From Timema cristinae (lineage: Eukaryota; Arthropoda; Insecta; Phasmatodea; Timematidae), in assembly GCA_039000515.1 (NCBI GenBank), contig JBCFYV010000001.1, forward strand, positions 60,322,234 through 60,386,233: a DNA stretch of 64,000 bases, in the 5' to 3' direction. Below are positions 60,767 to 64,000 of the stretch, piece by piece. The notes beneath the pieces were generated by a model that ran no database searches, was not told the DNA's origin, and saw only the letters and a list, made by a program, of their open reading frames with translations. The position numbers and the translations under genes are program-made. How positions within the stretch are numbered: the stretch's first letter is position 1; every line of letters starts with the position of its first letter.

Positions 60767-63700
60767 TAGTGATGGGCACAATCGAGTAAAAATAATCGAG
60801 TTACTCGATTGTGTTGTGTAATCGGTTGTACTCGATTCTTCCGGGATTACTCGAGTAACTTTACTCGTTGAATGTATATATACATTCAACGCTTTACTCG
60901 GTCCTTGTTATTTTTTTTTATTTACTCTTTTCTTACCAGCTAAGTGAGAATCGACCTTACAGACTGGACTGTTTACCATGCTATTTCCATTTAAAAGGCA
61001 TATTCCCTTAGAGCTCATTTTTCACCAACAGTTTCTGCTGCTACGCAAAAATTACCCTTTATGGTTTAAATGTTTCCTATGCATTTTCAATACAAAATAT
61101 TTGCAGATGTAAAGTACACAATCGAAAAGCATGCTAACTAAGGTTATAACATTTCCGATTCTTTTTAAAAGTACTCGATGAAAGTTACTCGATTCTTTTT
61201 ACTCGCCACTCGGCAGTCCTATTTCCACAATCGAAACCAATTATTGTATTTCTTAATTTATTGATTATAATTTCTCCTCACTAAAATATGATTACTTATA
61301 AATAAAAACTAATTAGTGTAACTTAAGTTACAAAATAAATAAAAATAAAAACACACCTTAATATTTATGATGCGTTGATGATTCTCTAAAGTGTGTGTAT
61401 AGTTAATTTCTAGAAGTCTCAGGGCTGCGGTCATGAGTTTGATTCCTTTATATTAGAATAATTAGTATATTCACATCCAATCCCAGTCTAGTTCACATGC
61501 TTTTCTATGTATGTTTAAGATATATTAAAAATAATATAAAATATATATTTCAAACGTTTTTTAAACCAATCACCAACACATTATGTTTATTTTTAAAGTC
61601 ACATACATTTAAATTGTATTAAAATATATCATTAAGTAAATTTGCAATACCAAAAGTTTTTCAAATTAAGTTAAATAAAATGGCCACTTAAGTTTAATAT
61701 GTTTCCTAGCCAAACTTATTTCATCACCAATTATATTGGCGTAACTAAATAGTAATAAAATAAGAACAAGAGTAATACATAATAAAAAACTAAAATATTG
61801 CTTTAGAGAAATATAAAACTGTTTGTGTACCTACTAAACTATTTCATAAATTTGTATTTAAAATAAAAAACGAGAATATCTAATATGGTTTACGTTAATC
61901 GGTTTCTTCTTTCACTTAACATCTGCCCCGCTTTTGAAAAAATACGTTCTGAGGGAACTGACGTAGCAGGCACATACAAATGTGTTTTTTAGCGAGAATG
62001 TACAGTTCTGGACAAGAATTTTGTTGACCAGCCCAATAATTTAGGGGATTACTTTTCCTGTCTTCGTGGGGCTTTTCATAATATTGTCTCAACATTATTG
62101 CGCTACTGTTAATGGCTGTAGATTTTGTTCGTACATTTGACAATTTTTGGTCAAACTGACTCCAAATAGGATTGTTTGACTCATTTGTTGGTTCCGTCGC
62201 ACTTCCGCCACTCACTATCACCTCCTCTTCCACTTGGTTCCGTCACACTTCCGCCAATCGCTATCACCTCCTCTTCCACTTGGTTACGTCTACAAAGAGA
62301 CGCCAAATCTTCACTAACCCAATTTGGGCTGTTGCTGCATTGTTGTCAACACCGAAAGCGGTCTTCTTAAACCTAGGGTCTAATATTGTTCCCATTGCAA
62401 CAATCTTCTTTGTTTCTAGTGGTGCAAGTTTCGGAGCAGCCCATCACTCAAACCTTGTTGTAGTGCTATGGCTATTTCACTCGTTGGTGATATATTTCTT
62501 ATTAAATGTTGCACTCCTCACACAATAGGTATTACTTTTTACACTGTTAGGTAGGACTCACCTGACAATTCAGCTGTCATAAGCTCATTGGTTTCAAAAG
62601 AGGGATACATTGTTCAAGAAAATCCCATTCCACTGCACTGAGAGCTGCAGGAGATTAGGAAGTGATACTAGGGGGCCGAGATCTGTTCCTTCAAAGACAA
62701 CAAACAGTCTTTCGAGAATCACTAGCGTGGAGTTCCATGGATACATCTTGTTTTAGCTTGAGTTCTGGCAGGCCCATTTGATGTTGAATATTTCGAAGCC
62801 TATCACTTGAAACTATGCTAGTTTTGAAATGGGTCACCATTCCTCTGCATTTCTTTAAAATGCCATCTAGAGCTAAATTTGATTTTAGTGCATCTTGGAC
62901 CACAAGATTAAGAGTGTGTGCTACACATGGCAAATGCGGAATTTTCAATCTGTCGATGGCATTCTTAATATTGGCCGCATTGTCAGCCACAATGGCCCCC
63001 ACCTTCCTTTTCACACTAAACTCATTCATAATCTCAAGAATGTGGGAGGCGGTGTGTTCCCCTGTGTGACTGCCAACAACTTGCCTAGTGGCTAGCAAAG
63101 AGAATAAGCTTATCATTAAATATGCAATGAGCTGTCACGGTAATGAAACCTTTGGTATTTGCAGAGGTCCAAGTGTCGGTTGACAAAGCAACAAACGATG
63201 CTCCTTCAAGAATAATTTTCACCTTAGCGTGGCACTTTTCTAGTACTGGGGGAAAAATTGTCCTGGACAATGTTTTTCTGCTCGGAATCTCATAGCGGCT
63301 GTCTAACGCTTTAACAAAAAAAAAAGTTTTAAAACCTCTATTTTCAATGATTGAAAGAGGTTGAAATCCACAGCAATCATTTCAGCAAGAGTTTGATCGA
63401 TATGGTTTCTCCTAGCCTCGGGTATCTGCTGACGTCGAAAAGCCCCTGCCAACGAGATTTGTCTCGGCCTCTTTGCTAAGACAATTCCTTTATTAAAAGT
63501 CCCAGCAGATGTTTCTGATGTGGTTTCTTGGTCATCAAGTCTTGTAGTTTGGATTGACGTCGATGGTAAATCTGGATCACCATCTATCACATCCAAAAGT
63601 GTCATCAAGTCACGAAGAGTTGGGTGATTTCTTTTTAAATGGCCATGCAAGTTAGTAGTATTTCCATAGATCTTATATTCTTTTCTACACACTGAACAGT

Positions 63701-64000
63701 CCACTGTATTTTCTTTTTTCACAAAGAATTCCCACACTACAGACTTTTTCTGCCCTCGAATCATTATTGTTAAAAAAAAAGTTGGTTGGATAGTACAATT
63801 TACTATAATTAATGATTTGACTAAATGATAATAATAATAAAACTAAAATAAAAACTAAATATCTGGCAAAACAAAATTTCACGTATTCTATTTAGTCGTA
63901 AAATCAATTAACGTCTTCACATCTCATCACACACACACTAGATTACGTACGATTGTGGACTGAGGTTGACACATGGACATTTTTCAGCAGAACCAACAGC
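60767..64000 (-). mobile_element. hAT transposon, right end outside the window
   Basis: The left terminal sequence TAGTGATGGGCACAATCGAG is of the hAT type, followed by many ACTCGA/TCGAGT words (60784-60900, 61170-61212). These are probably the subterminal repeats that hAT transposases bind. A 26-bp perfect palindrome lies at 60866-60891. The transposase gene runs leftwards from 63764 to 61890. No matching inverted repeat was found by 64000, so the far end is beyond the window or lost. Confidence 0.75.
61890..63764 (-). pseudogene. hAT transposase with BED zinc finger
   Basis: The N-terminal frame (63764-63303, 153 residues) has a BED finger: C-S-V-C, then HGHLKRNH, within residues about 20-45. 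Next come the RNase H-like core pieces STDTWTSANTKGFITVTAH (first Asp), VGAIVADNAANIKNA (second Asp) and CVAHTLNLVVQDAL. In another frame MGTILDPRFKKTAFG follows (about 62.4 kb), and the C-terminal dimerisation block (NPLNYW, CPELYILAKKH, then VPSERIFSKAGQMLSERRN in a shifted frame) ends at 61890. It is a member of the ZBED/Ac-like hAT family. Four or more frame changes, including one from a 46-bp tandem duplication, make it inactive as read. Confidence 0.85.

Noticed and set aside
62172..62528. Plus-strand 118-residue frame with hydrophobic segments
   Set aside because: It is the antisense shadow of the hAT transposase, which is read clearly on the minus strand.

Overview
This window reads as nuclear DNA from a repeat-rich invertebrate animal. 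It holds tRNA-derived SINEs, a BEL/Pao LTR retrotransposon, hAT and pogo/Tigger transposons, a Polinton/Maverick-type DNA polymerase, ATT/TA microsatellites, TATA-box promoters and short GT-AG introns. An arthropod or other invertebrate is likely; the sequence does not fix the species. No bacterial-style operon, rRNA, true tRNA gene or CRISPR array is seen, and no ordinary host gene can be named with confidence.

Layout. 1-1.45 kb: tail of a broken pogo/Tigger transposase with a degenerate C-terminal zinc finger. 1.98-4.25 kb: SINEs, a 52-bp tandem repeat and a second pogo fragment. 5.9-9.94 kb: a minus-strand LTR element with very large (1.5 kb), nearly identical LTRs, a 1.0-kb interior holding only a gag N-terminus, and a 4-bp target duplication. 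11.75-12.86 kb: TA repeat and two SINEs. 14.5-21.2 kb: a complete-length minus-strand BEL/Pao element (TG...CA LTRs, 5-bp target duplication ACGAT) with gag zinc knuckle, protease, RT, RNase H and integrase recognisable but frameshifted. About 17.4-38.9 kb: sequence in which bases have been systematically replaced by their neighbours, giving homopolymer runs. The two LTRs of the BEL element serve as an internal control and show this is very probably a consensus/polishing failure. Inside it, damaged copies of a SINE, of the 81-bp satellite and of a foldback transposon can still be recognised.

40.0-44.1 kb: a minus-strand, frameshifted protein-primed family B DNA polymerase with exonuclease motifs and palm motifs A, B and C in order. 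45.0-46.5 kb: the most interesting locus. A minus-strand gene model has three open exons joined by two 87-88 bp GT-AG introns, a TATA box and initiator, and a second TATA box facing the other way 47 bp off, so it looks like a divergent promoter; the product is not recognised. 46.3-48.7 kb: shuffled direct repeats. 48.74-48.85 kb: a CCAAT/GC-box/E-box/TATA cluster directly abutting a 4-kb array of an 81-bp minisatellite (48.9-52.9 kb, about 49 copies).

53.8-64 kb: a LINE reverse-transcriptase tail, a 566-bp non-autonomous hAT with its target duplication, more SINEs, two long perfect or near-perfect inverted repeats (57.5 and 59.0 kb), and a minus-strand autonomous-type hAT element inserted at the 3' tail of a SINE and running to, or past, the window end.
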